A DNA stretch of 64,000 nt from Arthrobacter ruber (GCF_002954225.1 NZ_PPTH01000018.1:434001-498000); one strand, 5' to 3'; shown: positions 34,896-42,838, counted from the stretch's first letter. The notes: generated from the letters alone by a model not told the origin. A program made the numbers and translations.

Positions 34896-36044
34896 ATGAA
34901 AGCCATGGTGTACCGCGGGCCCTACAAGATCCGGGTCGAGGACAAGCCGATGCCGAAGATCGAGCACCCGAACGACGCCATCATCAAGGTGACGACCGCG
35001 GCGATCTGCGGCTCAGACCTGCACCTCTACCACGGGCTCATGCCGGACACGCGGATCGGCCACACGTTCGGCCACGAGTTCATCGGCGTGGTCGAGGAGG
35101 TAGGGCCGTCGGTGCAGAACCTGAAGCGCGGCGACCGCGTGATGGTCCCCTTCAACATCTACTGCGGCTCCTGCTACTTCTGCGCGCGTGGCCTCTACTC
35201 CAACTGCCACAACGTGAACCCGAACGCGACGGCGGTGGGCGGCATCTACGGCTACTCGCACACCACCGGCGGGTACGACGGCGGGCAGGCGGAGTTCGTG
35301 CGCGTGCCGTTCGCCGACGTCGGGCCCACGATCATCCCGGACTGGATGGACAGCGAGGACGCCGTGCTGCTCACGGACGCCCTGGCCACCGGGTACTTCG
35401 GTGCGCAGCTCGGCAGCATCGCCGAGGGTGACACGGTGATCGTGTTCGGCGCAGGCCCCGTGGGCCTCTACGCCGCGAAGTCCTCCTGGCTCATGGGGGC
35501 CGGCCGCGTGATCGTCATCGACCATCTCGAGTACCGGCTCGAGAAGGCACGCACCTTCGCCCACGCCGAGACCTTCAACTTCGCGGAGTACGACGACATC
35601 ATCGTCGAGATGAAGAGGACCACCGACTTCCTCGGCGCCGACGTGGTGATCGACGCCGTCGGCGCCGAGGCGGACGGCAACTTCATCCAGCAGGTCACGG
35701 GCACCAAGCTCAAGCTCCAGGGCGGCTCGCCCATCGCCCTGAACTGGGCCATCGACTCCGCGCGCAAGGGAGGGACGGTGTCCGTCGTCGGCGCCTACGG
35801 TCCCATCTTCAGTGCGGTCAAGTTCGGTGACGCCCTCAACAAGGGACTCACGCTGCGCATGAACCAGACACCGGTGAAGCGGCAGTGGCCCCGCCTCTTC
35901 GAGCACATCCAGAACGGCTACCTGAAGCCCAACGACATCGTGACGCACCGGATCCCGCTCGAGGACATCGCCGAGGGGTACCACATGTTCTCGGCGAAGC
36001 TCGACAACTGCATCAAGACGCTCATCATCGCGAACCCCAGCTAG
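34896..36044 (+). CDS. Zinc-dependent alcohol dehydrogenase, formaldehyde-dehydrogenase-like MDR subfamily
   Basis: 382 residues. Catalytic zinc ligands are ICGSDLHLYHG and GHTFGHEFIGVVEEVG. The structural zinc cysteines are in NIYCGSCYFCARGLYSNC. The Rossmann glycine motif is VFGAGPVGLYAAKSSWLMGA, followed by an acidic residue in VIDHLEYR that favours NAD. Related enzymes act on formaldehyde adducts or simple alcohols. The substrate here is not known. The ATG at 34896 follows AGAGG with 8-base spacing. The next gene begins nine bases after the stop, so the two are likely one operon. Confidence 0.87.
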   Translation: MKAMVYRGPYKIRVEDKPMPKIEHPNDAIIKVTTAAICGSDLHLYHGLMPDTRIGHTFGHEFIGVVEEVGPSVQNLKRGDRVMVPFNIYCGSCYFCARGLYSNCHNVNPNATAVGGIYGYSHTTGGYDGGQAEFVRVPFADVGPTIIPDWMDSEDAVLLTDALATGYFGAQLGSIAEGDTVIVFGAGPVGLYAAKSSWLMGAGRVIVIDHLEYRLEKARTFAHAETFNFAEYDDIIVEMKRTTDFLGADVVIDAVGAEADGNFIQQVTGTKLKLQGGSPIALNWAIDSARKGGTVSVVGAYGPIFSAVKFGDALNKGLTLRMNQTPVKRQWPRLFEHIQNGYLKPNDIVTHRIPLEDIAEGYHMFSAKLDNCIKTLIIANPS

Positions 36045-36053
36045 GAGACCACC

Positions 36054-36647
36054 ATGGCAGCATCCGGGCCTTCGACGCCCTACGTCGCGAACAAACCCAA
36101 GGACATCCCCACCGCCGAGGCGTTGCGCGCACGGATCCCCGGGTGGGGCGTGGACCTCGACCGGAAGGACCGTCCGTCCTACCCCCGCGAGATCTACGAC
36201 CCCGAGGGCACCGGCGCCCACTGGGACTACCCCGACGAGCAGCCGGACAGCGAGGGCCGGGAGCGGTCCATCGAGCACGGTCAGCTCACGCCCGTCTTCG
36301 GGACGAGCGTTCCGCTCCACGGCGTCTCGGGCAGCATCCGGCGCTACGCCTACCGCTACAGCGAGGGCCGCGCGGCACACTGGCTGCTGCTGCTGCTCGG
36401 CGACCGCGTGGAAGCCTGGGGCGCTCATGCGAGCTCCTTCGTGACGCTCCGCCCCGACAACCCGATCACCGAGACGGGCGTCCTGTCCGAGGGCCGGAGG
36501 CACGGCATCGCATCGCGCCTCGGCAAGAAGCGGGTGGACGTCAACCACCAGTGGATCGACCCGATCGTCGTGGCGGGGCCCTGGGTGGCGGCGTCCGCGG
36601 GAGCCGTGCTGGCGGTGCGTGCCATCACCCGTCGCGGGCGGCGCTGA
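36054..36647 (+). CDS. Hypothetical protein encoded with the alcohol dehydrogenase
   Basis: 197 residues, not recognised. The N-terminal half is rich in charged and aromatic residues with Pro/Asp/Glu segments (GWGVDLDRKDRPSYPREIYDPEG, HWDYPDEQPDSEGRERS). The middle has SGSIRRYAYRYSEGRAAHWLLLLLGDRVEAWGAHASSF, which could be a small beta/alpha domain. The C-terminus has one hydrophobic helix (VVAGPWVAASAGAVLAVRAI) followed by RRGRR, a likely membrane anchor with a basic cytoplasmic end. The nine-base spacing behind the dehydrogenase indicates co-expression, perhaps docking that enzyme to the membrane. Confidence 0.75.
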   Translation: MAASGPSTPYVANKPKDIPTAEALRARIPGWGVDLDRKDRPSYPREIYDPEGTGAHWDYPDEQPDSEGRERSIEHGQLTPVFGTSVPLHGVSGSIRRYAYRYSEGRAAHWLLLLLGDRVEAWGAHASSFVTLRPDNPITETGVLSEGRRHGIASRLGKKRVDVNHQWIDPIVVAGPWVAASAGAVLAVRAITRRGRR

Positions 36648-36663
36648 GGAGGGTTCGCCCGGG

Positions 36664-37893
36664 TCAGCGCGTCCTCGCCGGTTCCGCGGAACCCGGGGCG
36701 GCCCGTGGGATCCAGTACCAGAGCACGCCGGCGCCGAGGAATCCGAGAACCGCCGTGGACCAGATGCCTGCCGAGAGGGTGGCGAGGGCCGTTACGAGGG
36801 CGAGCAGGGCCGGCCCGCCCATGGTGCCGAAGTCGGTGAGCAGGCGCCAGATACCGAGGAACTGCGGGCGTCCGGGTGAGGGCGACAGGTCCGCGCCGAG
36901 CGTCATGACGATGCCCGAGCCGATCCCGTTGCCGAAGCCGATGAGCAGCGCGACCAGGAGCAGTCCTACGGCGTCGTCGGTGAGGGGCAGCAGTGTGAGG
37001 GCCGTTCCCATGATGAGCATGCACGGCACGGCGATCCAGCGGCGGCCCTTCACGTCCATGACCTTGCCCGAGGGGTAGAAGATCAGCATGTCGATGGCGC
37101 CGGACAGCCCGTAGATCACCGCGGTGGCCGAGGCGTCGAGCCCGATGTCCTCCGCCCAGAGGGGCAGGACGGCCTGGCGGGTGGCACGGACGGCCGCGAT
37201 GAGCAGCACCCCGATCCCCACGGTCACGAAGATCCGGACATGGCTGCGCATGACCGAACGCACCGTCGGCGCGAGGACGGCCTCCAGCGCGGCCCCGCCG
37301 GGCCTCGAGGATGCGCCCCGGGCCGGCACGTCGAGTTCGGGGACCCGCCAGCTGAGGGCGGCAGCGACGAGGCTCGCGACGCCTCCCACCCAGTACGCGC
37401 CGTCGAGCCCCAGGCCGCTCATGGCCAGCGCCGCGGCGAAGGGGCCGGCGAAGACGCCGATCCGCGTGACCCCGCCGAGCGTGGAGAGCGCCCGTGCGCG
37501 GAAGTGCGGGGGCACGGCCTCGGTCAGGTAGCTCTGGCGCGCGAGTCCGAAGACCGCGCCCGCCATCCCCACCATGAAGACGGCTGCGGCGAAGACCGGC
37601 AGGGTGGGGGCTGCGAGCGCCAGGAACATCGCCGCCGCACACCAGAGCGCCGCCCCCACGAGCGCCTTCCGCTCCCCGAAGCGCGTGGCGATCAGGGTGG
37701 CGGGGACGTTCGTGACGAGGGAGCCGATACCGGACAGCGTGATGACCAGTGCCGCGGTGGCCACGTCGGCGCCGAGGTCACGGGCGGTGAGCGCTATGAC
37801 GGGCAGGATGGCCCCGGTGGCCACTCCGTAGAACAGCGACGGACCGTACGCTCCCACCGCGATCGCGCGCAGATCGAAGGTTTCCTTGGGCAC
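36664..37893 (-). CDS. MFS transporter
   Basis: 409 residues, twelve predicted transmembrane helices. The TM2-3 loop has ATRFGERKALVGAALW, a version of the MFS motif A. The TM5 region AVFGLARQSYLTEAVPPHFRARALSTLGG fits drug-efflux or sugar-efflux type carriers. No substrate can be assigned. The GTG at 37893 has TAGGCT exactly six bases upstream, so the transcript is probably leaderless. It converges with the alcohol dehydrogenase pair and diverges from the molybdopterin oxidoreductase operon. Confidence 0.85.
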   Translation of the reverse strand: MPKETFDLRAIAVGAYGPSLFYGVATGAILPVIALTARDLGADVATAALVITLSGIGSLVTNVPATLIATRFGERKALVGAALWCAAAMFLALAAPTLPVFAAAVFMVGMAGAVFGLARQSYLTEAVPPHFRARALSTLGGVTRIGVFAGPFAAALAMSGLGLDGAYWVGGVASLVAAALSWRVPELDVPARGASSRPGGAALEAVLAPTVRSVMRSHVRIFVTVGIGVLLIAAVRATRQAVLPLWAEDIGLDASATAVIYGLSGAIDMLIFYPSGKVMDVKGRRWIAVPCMLIMGTALTLLPLTDDAVGLLLVALLIGFGNGIGSGIVMTLGADLSPSPGRPQFLGIWRLLTDFGTMGGPALLALVTALATLSAGIWSTAVLGFLGAGVLWYWIPRAAPGSAEPARTR

Positions 37894-37899
37894 CGTTCC

Positions 37900-37905
37900 A
37901 GCCTA
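37900..37905 (-). promoter_or_regulatory. -10 element of a likely leaderless MFS transcript
   Basis: Minus-strand TAGGCT is followed by six bases (GGAACG) and the GTG at 37893. Confidence 0.5.
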
Positions 37906-38074
37906 GTCCGAGGAACGGAGCGCGGAGAGGCCGCTCTGGACAGCGCCCGGCAGGTGCAATACCTTTCTTCGTACCGTGCTTTCGTCTCGGCTCTCCTCGG
38001 GCCTCCTCGTACCTCCCCCGTACGAACCTTCCTTCCCGCCGATCCGGCGCGCGACACCTACGCGGGAGTACCGC

Positions 38075-38668
38075 ATGGCTACACCCACCTCAGGCTTCAC
38101 CGGCAGGCGGCAGAACCGGGACACGGACCTCCCGCCGGGCCAGTACCTCACCGGCAGCTTCCCCGTGATGTCCGCGGGCCCCACGCCCCGGGTCTCCCTC
38201 GCGGACTGGACCTTCCGGATCGCCGCGGGCCCCGGCCGGACCCACCTGTGGAACTGGCCGCAGTTGCAGGCCCTGCCGCAGGAGGACATCACCACGGACA
38301 TCCACTGCGTGACGCACTGGTCGAAGGTCGGTACCACCTGGCGCGGCGTTTCCCTCGACACCCTGTTCGAGGACGTCGGGTCCGACGCCGAGTACTCCAT
38401 GGTGCACTCCTACGGCGGCTACACCACCAACGTCCCGCTCGCCGATCTCCTCGACGGCAGGGCCTGGATCGTCCACGAGTTCGACGGCGAGGCCCTCCCT
38501 CCCGCGCACGGCGGCCCGGCCCGGCTGCTGGTGCCTCACCTGTACTTCTGGAAGAGCGCGAAGTGGGTCAGCGGGATCCACCTCATGGACCAGGACTCGC
38601 CGGGCTTCTGGGAGACCAACGGATACAACATGTACGGTGACCCCTGGCGTGAGGAACGCTACTGGTGA
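38075..38668 (+). CDS. Sulfite-oxidase-like molybdopterin oxidoreductase, cytosolic
   Basis: 197 residues, single SUOX/MsrP-type molybdopterin domain. The molybdenum-ligand Cys is in DIHCVTHWSKVGTTWRGVSLDTL, and further pterin contacts lie in VHEFDGEALPPAHGGPARLLVPHLYFWKSAKWVSGI. There is no Tat or Sec signal, unlike periplasmic MsrP, so it should work inside the cell. The ATG at 38075 has GGGAG upstream. Its stop overlaps the GTG of a flavin reductase (GTGA), and a DUF6510 gene follows. The electron path NADPH-flavin-Moco is therefore plausible. The substrate (a sulfoxide, an N-oxide or another oxidised metabolite) is unknown. Confidence 0.87.
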   Translation: MATPTSGFTGRRQNRDTDLPPGQYLTGSFPVMSAGPTPRVSLADWTFRIAAGPGRTHLWNWPQLQALPQEDITTDIHCVTHWSKVGTTWRGVSLDTLFEDVGSDAEYSMVHSYGGYTTNVPLADLLDGRAWIVHEFDGEALPPAHGGPARLLVPHLYFWKSAKWVSGIHLMDQDSPGFWETNGYNMYGDPWREERYW

Positions 38669-39381
38669 GGCGCTCATGGCAGACCGCCGAGGTCAGTTCC
38701 ACGCGCCCCGAGACCGCCCGTGCACGGACGCTGAGACTGCGTCTCCCCGACGTCGTCACCGGTGTCCCCGGTCAGCACGTGGACCTGCGGCTCACGGCCG
38801 AGGACGGCTACCAGGCCGTGCGCTCGTACTCCGTGGCGGCGTGGGTGCCGCCGCGCGAGCTGGAACTCACGGTCGAGGAGCTCGACGACGGCGAGGTGTC
38901 GCCCTTCCTGGTCGGCGTCCTGTCCGTGGGCGATCAGCTGGAGGTCCGCGGTCCGGTGGGCGGGTGGTTCACCTGGACTCCGGACCGGGCGGGTCCGCTG
39001 CAGCTGATCGCCGGAGGCTCGGGGGTGGTTCCCCTGATGGCGATGCTCCGGTCCCATTCCGAGGCACGTTCGGCGGTGCCGGTCCGCCTGCTGTATTCGG
39101 TGCGCAGTCCCGATGCCGTGTTCTACCGGGGCGAGCTCGCCGTGATCGGCCAGGAGAACACCCAGGTCATGATCGACATCGCGTACTCCCGTGAGGCGCC
39201 CGACGGCCGGCCGGCCGGTCGGCTCACGCACGAGGCCGTGACGGCGTCCTGCTTCCCGCCCTCCGACGCGCCGTCGGTCTACATCTGCGGCTCGACGGGC
39301 TTCGTCGAGACCGTCGCTGCGTGGCTCGTGGAGGACGGGCACGACGCCGGGCGGATCCGCACCGAACGCTACGGAGGATAG
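38665..39381 (+). CDS. Ferredoxin-reductase-type flavoprotein
   Basis: 238 residues. The FAD-binding beta-barrel has GQHVDLRLT and the RxYS motif VRSYSVAAW. The NAD(P)-binding half has LIAGGSGVVPLMAMLRSH and ends with YICGSTGFVETVAAWL. There is no 2Fe-2S domain, so it resembles the bare reductase half of phenol-hydroxylase-type reductases. Its GTG overlaps the stop of the molybdopterin protein by four bases, strong evidence for a fixed stoichiometric partnership in which it feeds electrons to the molybdenum centre. Confidence 0.88.
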   Translation: MRRSWQTAEVSSTRPETARARTLRLRLPDVVTGVPGQHVDLRLTAEDGYQAVRSYSVAAWVPPRELELTVEELDDGEVSPFLVGVLSVGDQLEVRGPVGGWFTWTPDRAGPLQLIAGGSGVVPLMAMLRSHSEARSAVPVRLLYSVRSPDAVFYRGELAVIGQENTQVMIDIAYSREAPDGRPAGRLTHEAVTASCFPPSDAPSVYICGSTGFVETVAAWLVEDGHDAGRIRTERYGG

Positions 39382-39393
39382 GAAGGGACAGCC

Positions 39394-39678
39394 ATGGACG
39401 ACACCCGGCACCACCCCCTCGACCAGGAACACCTCGACGGCAACGCCCTCGCCGGGGCCCTCGAGCAGTTCGTCTCCGATCTCACCAGTGCGGAGTGCAC
39501 GTGCGCGGGATGCGGCTCCTCGGCTCCCCTGGCCGCGGCCCTGCTCTACGCGAAGGCACCGGGAATGGTCCTGCGCTGTCCCACCTGCACCGGGGTGCTC
39601 CTCTGCCTCACCGACCAGGGCGGGCGGCAGGTCCTCACCGTCGACGGCGTCCGCCATCTCGTCATCGGCAAGCCCTGA
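39394..39678 (+). CDS. DUF6510-like small zinc-ribbon protein
   Basis: 94 residues. After LDGNALAGALEQF, the family-like N-terminus, two CxxC pairs (CAGCGSSAPLAAALLYAKAP...CPTC) form a likely zinc ribbon or rubredoxin-like metal site. It ends in a short beta hairpin. It starts 12 bases after the flavin reductase stop with GGAAGG-type purines in front, so it is the third gene of the operon. Such proteins recur with sulfite-oxidase-like/reductase pairs in actinobacteria as I recall. A structural, insertase or electron-transfer role is open. Confidence 0.75.
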   Translation: MDDTRHHPLDQEHLDGNALAGALEQFVSDLTSAECTCAGCGSSAPLAAALLYAKAPGMVLRCPTCTGVLLCLTDQGGRQVLTVDGVRHLVIGKP

Positions 39679-39682
39679 CGGT

Positions 39683-39976
39683 CTACTCCCCGCCGCCGTC
39701 CCCCGCGCCGTCGAAGCCGGACAGGTCCGTTTGCGGCCCACCGGCGGCCACGCAGGTGTTGGTCTGGCCCGAGTCCCCGGCCCGCAGGATGGCGGGGTCC
39801 TCGTAGCCGGGCAGGGCGTCGTCGGGTCGGCTCCACGCCACCGCCTCGCCCGGGTCCGGTGCGCGTCCGTCGTCGACGGGCGGCACACGGACGGCGGTAT
39901 CCGCGCCGGGCGGCTCGTCCGCGACCACGGACACCTGCAGGGGCACGGCCGCCCCGACGCCGTCGCTCATCGCCAT
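39683..39976 (-). CDS. Hypothetical 97-residue acidic protein
   Basis: Not recognised. Supported as a real gene by GAGGAGG seven bases before the ATG and by its convergent placement right behind the DUF6510 stop. The sequence is rich in Asp, Pro, Gly and Ala with no membrane segment (VPPVDDGRAPDPGEAVAW, DALPGYEDPAILRAGDSGQ) and one Cys. It is probably disordered in part. A 7-bp hairpin (39993-39999 with 40004-40010) stands just upstream of its ribosome site. Confidence 0.6.
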   Translation of the reverse strand: MAMSDGVGAAVPLQVSVVADEPPGADTAVRVPPVDDGRAPDPGEAVAWSRPDDALPGYEDPAILRAGDSGQTNTCVAAGGPQTDLSGFDGAGDGGGE

Positions 39977-40100
39977 GGGATCCTCCTCACCGGGGACACC
40001 CGTGTGTCCCGTGTTCCGATCGTCCCTGCTCCGACGTTCCTGTCAAGAGGGGTGCGGACCGCTGCATGGAGAAGGCCCGTTCCGCCGGGGCCGGTCGGGT

Positions 40101-40481
40101 CTAGCCGGCGAGGAGTCCGATCGCGAGGCCGAGTCCGGCCGCCACCGTGGCCGCCACCGCGGTCCCCGCACCCGCAAGGAGCGCCGCCCCGGGGTGACCG
40201 GTGCGGAGCAGGCGTACCGTCTCGCTGCTCGCCGTGCTGAACGTGGTGTAGCCGCCCAGGAAGCCCGTCCCGCCGATCAGCGTCCATGCGGGCGGAAGGG
40301 CCGTGGCCAGGACGAGCCCCGTCAGCAGCCCGAGCAGCAGCGACCCGCTGATGTTCACCGTCATGGTGCCGATCGGGACCACGCCGCGCAGCGACGAGCG
40401 CAGGACGCCGTCGAGCACGAAGCGCGCCACCGCCCCGAGCCCGCCGGCGATACCGATCATCAGCACGACACCGACGCTCAC
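40101..40481 (-). CDS. crcB: Fluoride channel subunit FluC/CrcB
   Basis: 126 residues, four transmembrane helices. The FluC motifs are GGLGAVARF, the pore-lining Asn in TVNISGSLLLG and TGFLGGYTTFST, which supplies the Na+ site and phenylalanine-box residues. It exports fluoride across the membrane as a dimer. The GTG overlaps the stop of the neighbouring CrcB gene (GTGA), so the two are made together, probably as a heterodimer. No fluoride riboswitch was recognised upstream. Confidence 0.9.
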   Translation of the reverse strand: MSVGVVLMIGIAGGLGAVARFVLDGVLRSSLRGVVPIGTMTVNISGSLLLGLLTGLVLATALPPAWTLIGGTGFLGGYTTFSTASSETVRLLRTGHPGAALLAGAGTAVAATVAAGLGLAIGLLAG

Positions 40482-40966
40482 GATTGTGCTCCCGACGGCG
40501 TGCCCCGCCCGCTCCGCGGCCGACGGCGGAGGCGGGTCGCGAGGGCGACGCCCGCCGCCGTCGCCACGAGCCCGATCAGCACGGACACGGCGAGGTAGGC
40601 CACGCCCTCGGCCGCACGGCCGGAGCCGGCCAGGAGCGCGGAGTCGACGGCGAGCGCGCTATAGGTGGTGAATCCGCCGAGGAAGCCCGTGCCGAGCAGC
40701 AGGCGCAGCGCACGACGGCGCCCCGCATCGGGACCGCCGAGCGCGAGTGCCTCGAGCAGGAAGCCCAGGGCGAGGGCACCGGCGATGTTGATGAGGAGGA
40801 TCCCGAGGGGAAGTCCCGCCGGTGCCGGAAGGGCCTCGGCGAGGCCGAAGCGGGCGAGCGTCCCGGCCATGCCGCCGCAGAACACGAGCAGGAGGTAGGC
40901 GGGCCGGAGATGCGGCGGCGTGCTGTCGGGTGACGGACGCGGCCGTTCCCCCGGCTCAGGCGACAT
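40478..40966 (-). CDS. crcB: Fluoride channel subunit FluC/CrcB, second copy
   Basis: 162 residues including an N-terminal cytoplasmic extension of about 20 residues and a basic C-terminal tail. The motifs are GGMAGTLARFG, LINIAGALALGF and TGFLGGFTTYSALA. In both copies the pore residues are kept, although this one has NIAG in place of NISG. The ATG at 40966 lies 11 bases inside the end of a decayed hydrolase gene. It is translationally coupled to the other CrcB gene. Confidence 0.88.
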   Translation of the reverse strand: MSPEPGERPRPSPDSTPPHLRPAYLLLVFCGGMAGTLARFGLAEALPAPAGLPLGILLINIAGALALGFLLEALALGGPDAGRRRALRLLLGTGFLGGFTTYSALAVDSALLAGSGRAAEGVAYLAVSVLIGLVATAAGVALATRLRRRPRSGRGTPSGAQS

Positions 40967-41192
40967 GCTGCGCGAGGAGGTCCAGGGTGCCGTTCCGCGC
41001 GTCCTCTGCCGCGGCGGGCGGGTATGCGACGCGGTCGGTGTCGTCGAAGAAGGCACGCCCGGCACCGCGGTACTTCTCGGCTGTGACGTCGACGCCCGCC
41101 GCCGGCACTACCGTCATGAGCGCTTCGTCGTCCTTCCCGTAAAAGGTGAGGACGGGCGCCTCGATGCGGCCGAGGTCGACGGAGGGGCTCAT
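40956..41192 (-). pseudogene. Dienelactone hydrolase C-terminal remnant
   Basis: 78 residues covering only the last third of a dienelactone hydrolase: LGRIEAPVLTFYGKDDEALM contains the acid position, and KYRGAGRAFFDDTDRVAYPPAAAEDA is the C-terminal signature. In intact enzymes the second motif reads GAGHAF, so the catalytic His is Arg here. The nucleophile Cys/Ser domain is absent. The first codon overlaps the stop of the DUF1801 gene as ATGA, so the deletion may have fused it to that gene's translation. Confidence 0.65.
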
Positions 41193-41596
41193 CCGCCTAG
41201 GCTGGCACGCTTCCTGATGCTGCGCCAACCACCGGCACGATTGGTGGCGATGATCGACCGGAGGATCTCCCGCAGTGCGGCTTCGTCGAGCGGGCCGTTC
41301 TCGTACAGTGCGACCGTCCGGCCCGTCGTGTTGGTATGTCCACCGGTGATGATGCCCCGGGGGTCCGGCGCCAGCCCGCCGTCGTACAGGAACACGTTGA
41401 CGTGGTCCTTCGCGGCGAGCAGCGCGCAGACGTTGCCCTCGAGGACGAAGTAGGGCTGGCGGGTGCGCTTGATCGTCTCCTCGACCCCCGGGTCCGCCTC
41501 GTGCACGAGGCGTCGGACGGTGCGGCAGATCTCCTGCTGCCACGGGGGCAGGGCTGCGATGTAGTCGTCGATCCGGGGGTCGGGCGCCGCTGGCAT
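41189..41596 (-). CDS. DUF1801 (YdhG-like) domain protein
   Basis: 135 residues. The DUF1801 core is IDDYIAALPPWQQEICRTVRRLVHEADPGVEETIKRTRQPYFVLEGNVCALLAAKDHVNVFLYDG, ending with a C-terminal basic helix LRSIIATNRAGGWRSIRK. The fold resembles frataxin-like or iron-chaperone-like small proteins. No reaction is known. The ATG at 41596 is the only sensible start. Divergent from the GNAT gene. Confidence 0.82.
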   Translation of the reverse strand: MPAAPDPRIDDYIAALPPWQQEICRTVRRLVHEADPGVEETIKRTRQPYFVLEGNVCALLAAKDHVNVFLYDGGLAPDPRGIITGGHTNTTGRTVALYENGPLDEAALREILRSIIATNRAGGWRSIRKRASLGG

Positions 41597-41651
41597 GCAG
41601 ACAGTGTGCCAGCGGCGGGTGCTGGTCGGAAGGGGGCACCTGCACCTGGGC

Positions 41652-41657
41652 TACTGT
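41652..41657 (+). promoter_or_regulatory. -10 element of a likely leaderless GNAT transcript
   Basis: TACTGT followed by six bases to the GTG at 41664. This fixes the start downstream of the longer frame that begins at 41595. Confidence 0.45.
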
Positions 41658-41663
41658 GTGCGG

Positions 41664-42218
41664 GTGCACCTACCCACGCCGCCCAGCCTGCCCGCCCTGC
41701 CCGGCGGTGTCGGTATGCGCCTGCTCGAGGCCGCGGATCCCCCCGCCCTCGCCCGCGCGTACCGGGACGACCGCGAGCAGTCGGCGCCCTGGGAACCGGC
41801 CCGCGACGACGCGTTCTTCACGCCCGAGGGCCAGGCTGCAGTGGTCGCACGGCGGCTCGAGGCACGGGCCGCGGGTACCGACGTCCCGTGGGTCATCGTC
41901 GTGGAGGACCGCATCATCGGCACCATCACCCTGAACGGTATCGTCAGGGGTCCCCTCCTCAGCGGCCATGTCGGTTACTGGGTGGACTCCCGGTTCCAGG
42001 GCCGAGGCATCTGTTCGGCGGCGCTCGCGTCGGTGCTGCAGCATGCCCGGGAAGAGCTCGGGCTGCACCGCGTCCAGGCCTCGGTGATGCCCCGGAACGC
42101 GCCCTCGCAGGCGGTCCTGCATCGCGCCGGCTTCACGCTGATCGGTCTGGCGCCGTCGTACCTGCGCATCGCCGGCGCCTGGGAGGACCACCTGCTGTAC
42201 CAGCGCATCCTGCACTGA
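41664..42218 (+). CDS. RimJ/RimL-type GNAT N-acetyltransferase
   Basis: 184 residues. The acetyl-CoA-binding signature is in VGYWVDSRFQGRGICSAALASVLQHA (RGxG/A variant), followed by LGLHRVQASVMPRNAPSQAVLHRAGF, the typical RimJ/RimL ending, and LRIAGAWEDHLLYQRI. It probably acetylates the N-terminus of a ribosomal protein or a small amine. The GTG at 41664 is chosen from the leaderless promoter spacing and because the upstream residues are not conserved in type. Confidence 0.85.
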   Translation: MHLPTPPSLPALPGGVGMRLLEAADPPALARAYRDDREQSAPWEPARDDAFFTPEGQAAVVARRLEARAAGTDVPWVIVVEDRIIGTITLNGIVRGPLLSGHVGYWVDSRFQGRGICSAALASVLQHAREELGLHRVQASVMPRNAPSQAVLHRAGFTLIGLAPSYLRIAGAWEDHLLYQRILH

Positions 42219-42341
42219 CCGCCCCGGGTGCACCGACCGCGTGCGCCGGGAACCGACACGGCCACGGCCGGAGGGAGGCGCACCGCGCCTCGGGGAGTAC
42301 TATCGGTGCCACCACCATCAGTCAACGACGACGGACGTGTG

Positions 42342-42650
42342 ATGACCCGGTTCCTTGTCCCACTCGGCATGCTCAGCATCTCCCTCGGCCTCCTGGCCCT
42401 GTTCGCCGGCGCCCGCGGCTACCCGCTGCTCCTGATCGCCGCCGGCGGTATCGTCCTCGGGGTGTCGTGCTTCCACCGCGGAGGAGGATCCGCAGCCCTC
42501 CGGCCCTCGGAGGATCCCGCGACGGTCGAGTTCTCGATGCCTCCCGTCGGCTCCTGCCCGCCCGAGCGGCTGCGCGACGCCCGCGAACTCGCCGCGCGCG
42601 TGGTCGAGTCCTCGGCGACCACCGGAGCGCACGGGCGGCAGCGACGGTGA
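42342..42650 (+). CDS. Small membrane protein of unknown function
   Basis: 102 residues. Two hydrophobic helices at the N-terminus (FLVPLGMLSISLGLLALFAG and PLLLIAAGGIVLGVSCF) precede a hydrophilic, acidic and arginine-rich cytoplasmic part. A TACTAT at 42298-42303 could be its -10 box, giving a leader of about 30 bases. The start is ATG 42342 or the GTG one codon earlier. No family recognised. Confidence 0.6.
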   Translation: MTRFLVPLGMLSISLGLLALFAGARGYPLLLIAAGGIVLGVSCFHRGGGSAALRPSEDPATVEFSMPPVGSCPPERLRDARELAARVVESSATTGAHGRQRR

Positions 42651-42818
42651 CGGGGCCCGCCTCCGTCCGGAGAGCCCGGTGAGGTGCGTCCTCGTTCTCG
42701 GTGCCACGGGCTGACGCGGCAGGACGAGCCCGACCTGCTCGCGATGCCGTAGGGATGACGTCCCGCGGCCCGTCGGGCTGCGGCCGCACCAACCACCCGT
42801 CCATCCACCCGTCCCTCC

Positions 42819-42838
42819 GCCCGTGCTGCCGCACGGGC
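42819..42838. terminator. GC hairpin in the gap before the thymidylate-kinase-like gene
   Basis: GCCCGTG (42819-42825) pairs with CACGGGC (42832-42838) around a 6-base loop, after a C-rich run with repeated CCACCCGTCC units. It lies 170 bases past the small membrane protein gene and could end its transcript. The rest of the 247-base gap holds nothing else recognisable. Confidence 0.4.

Noticed and set aside
40967..41192. Fluoride riboswitch before the crcB pair
   Set aside because: The upstream bases are the hydrolase remnant, and the conserved riboswitch core could not be recognised.
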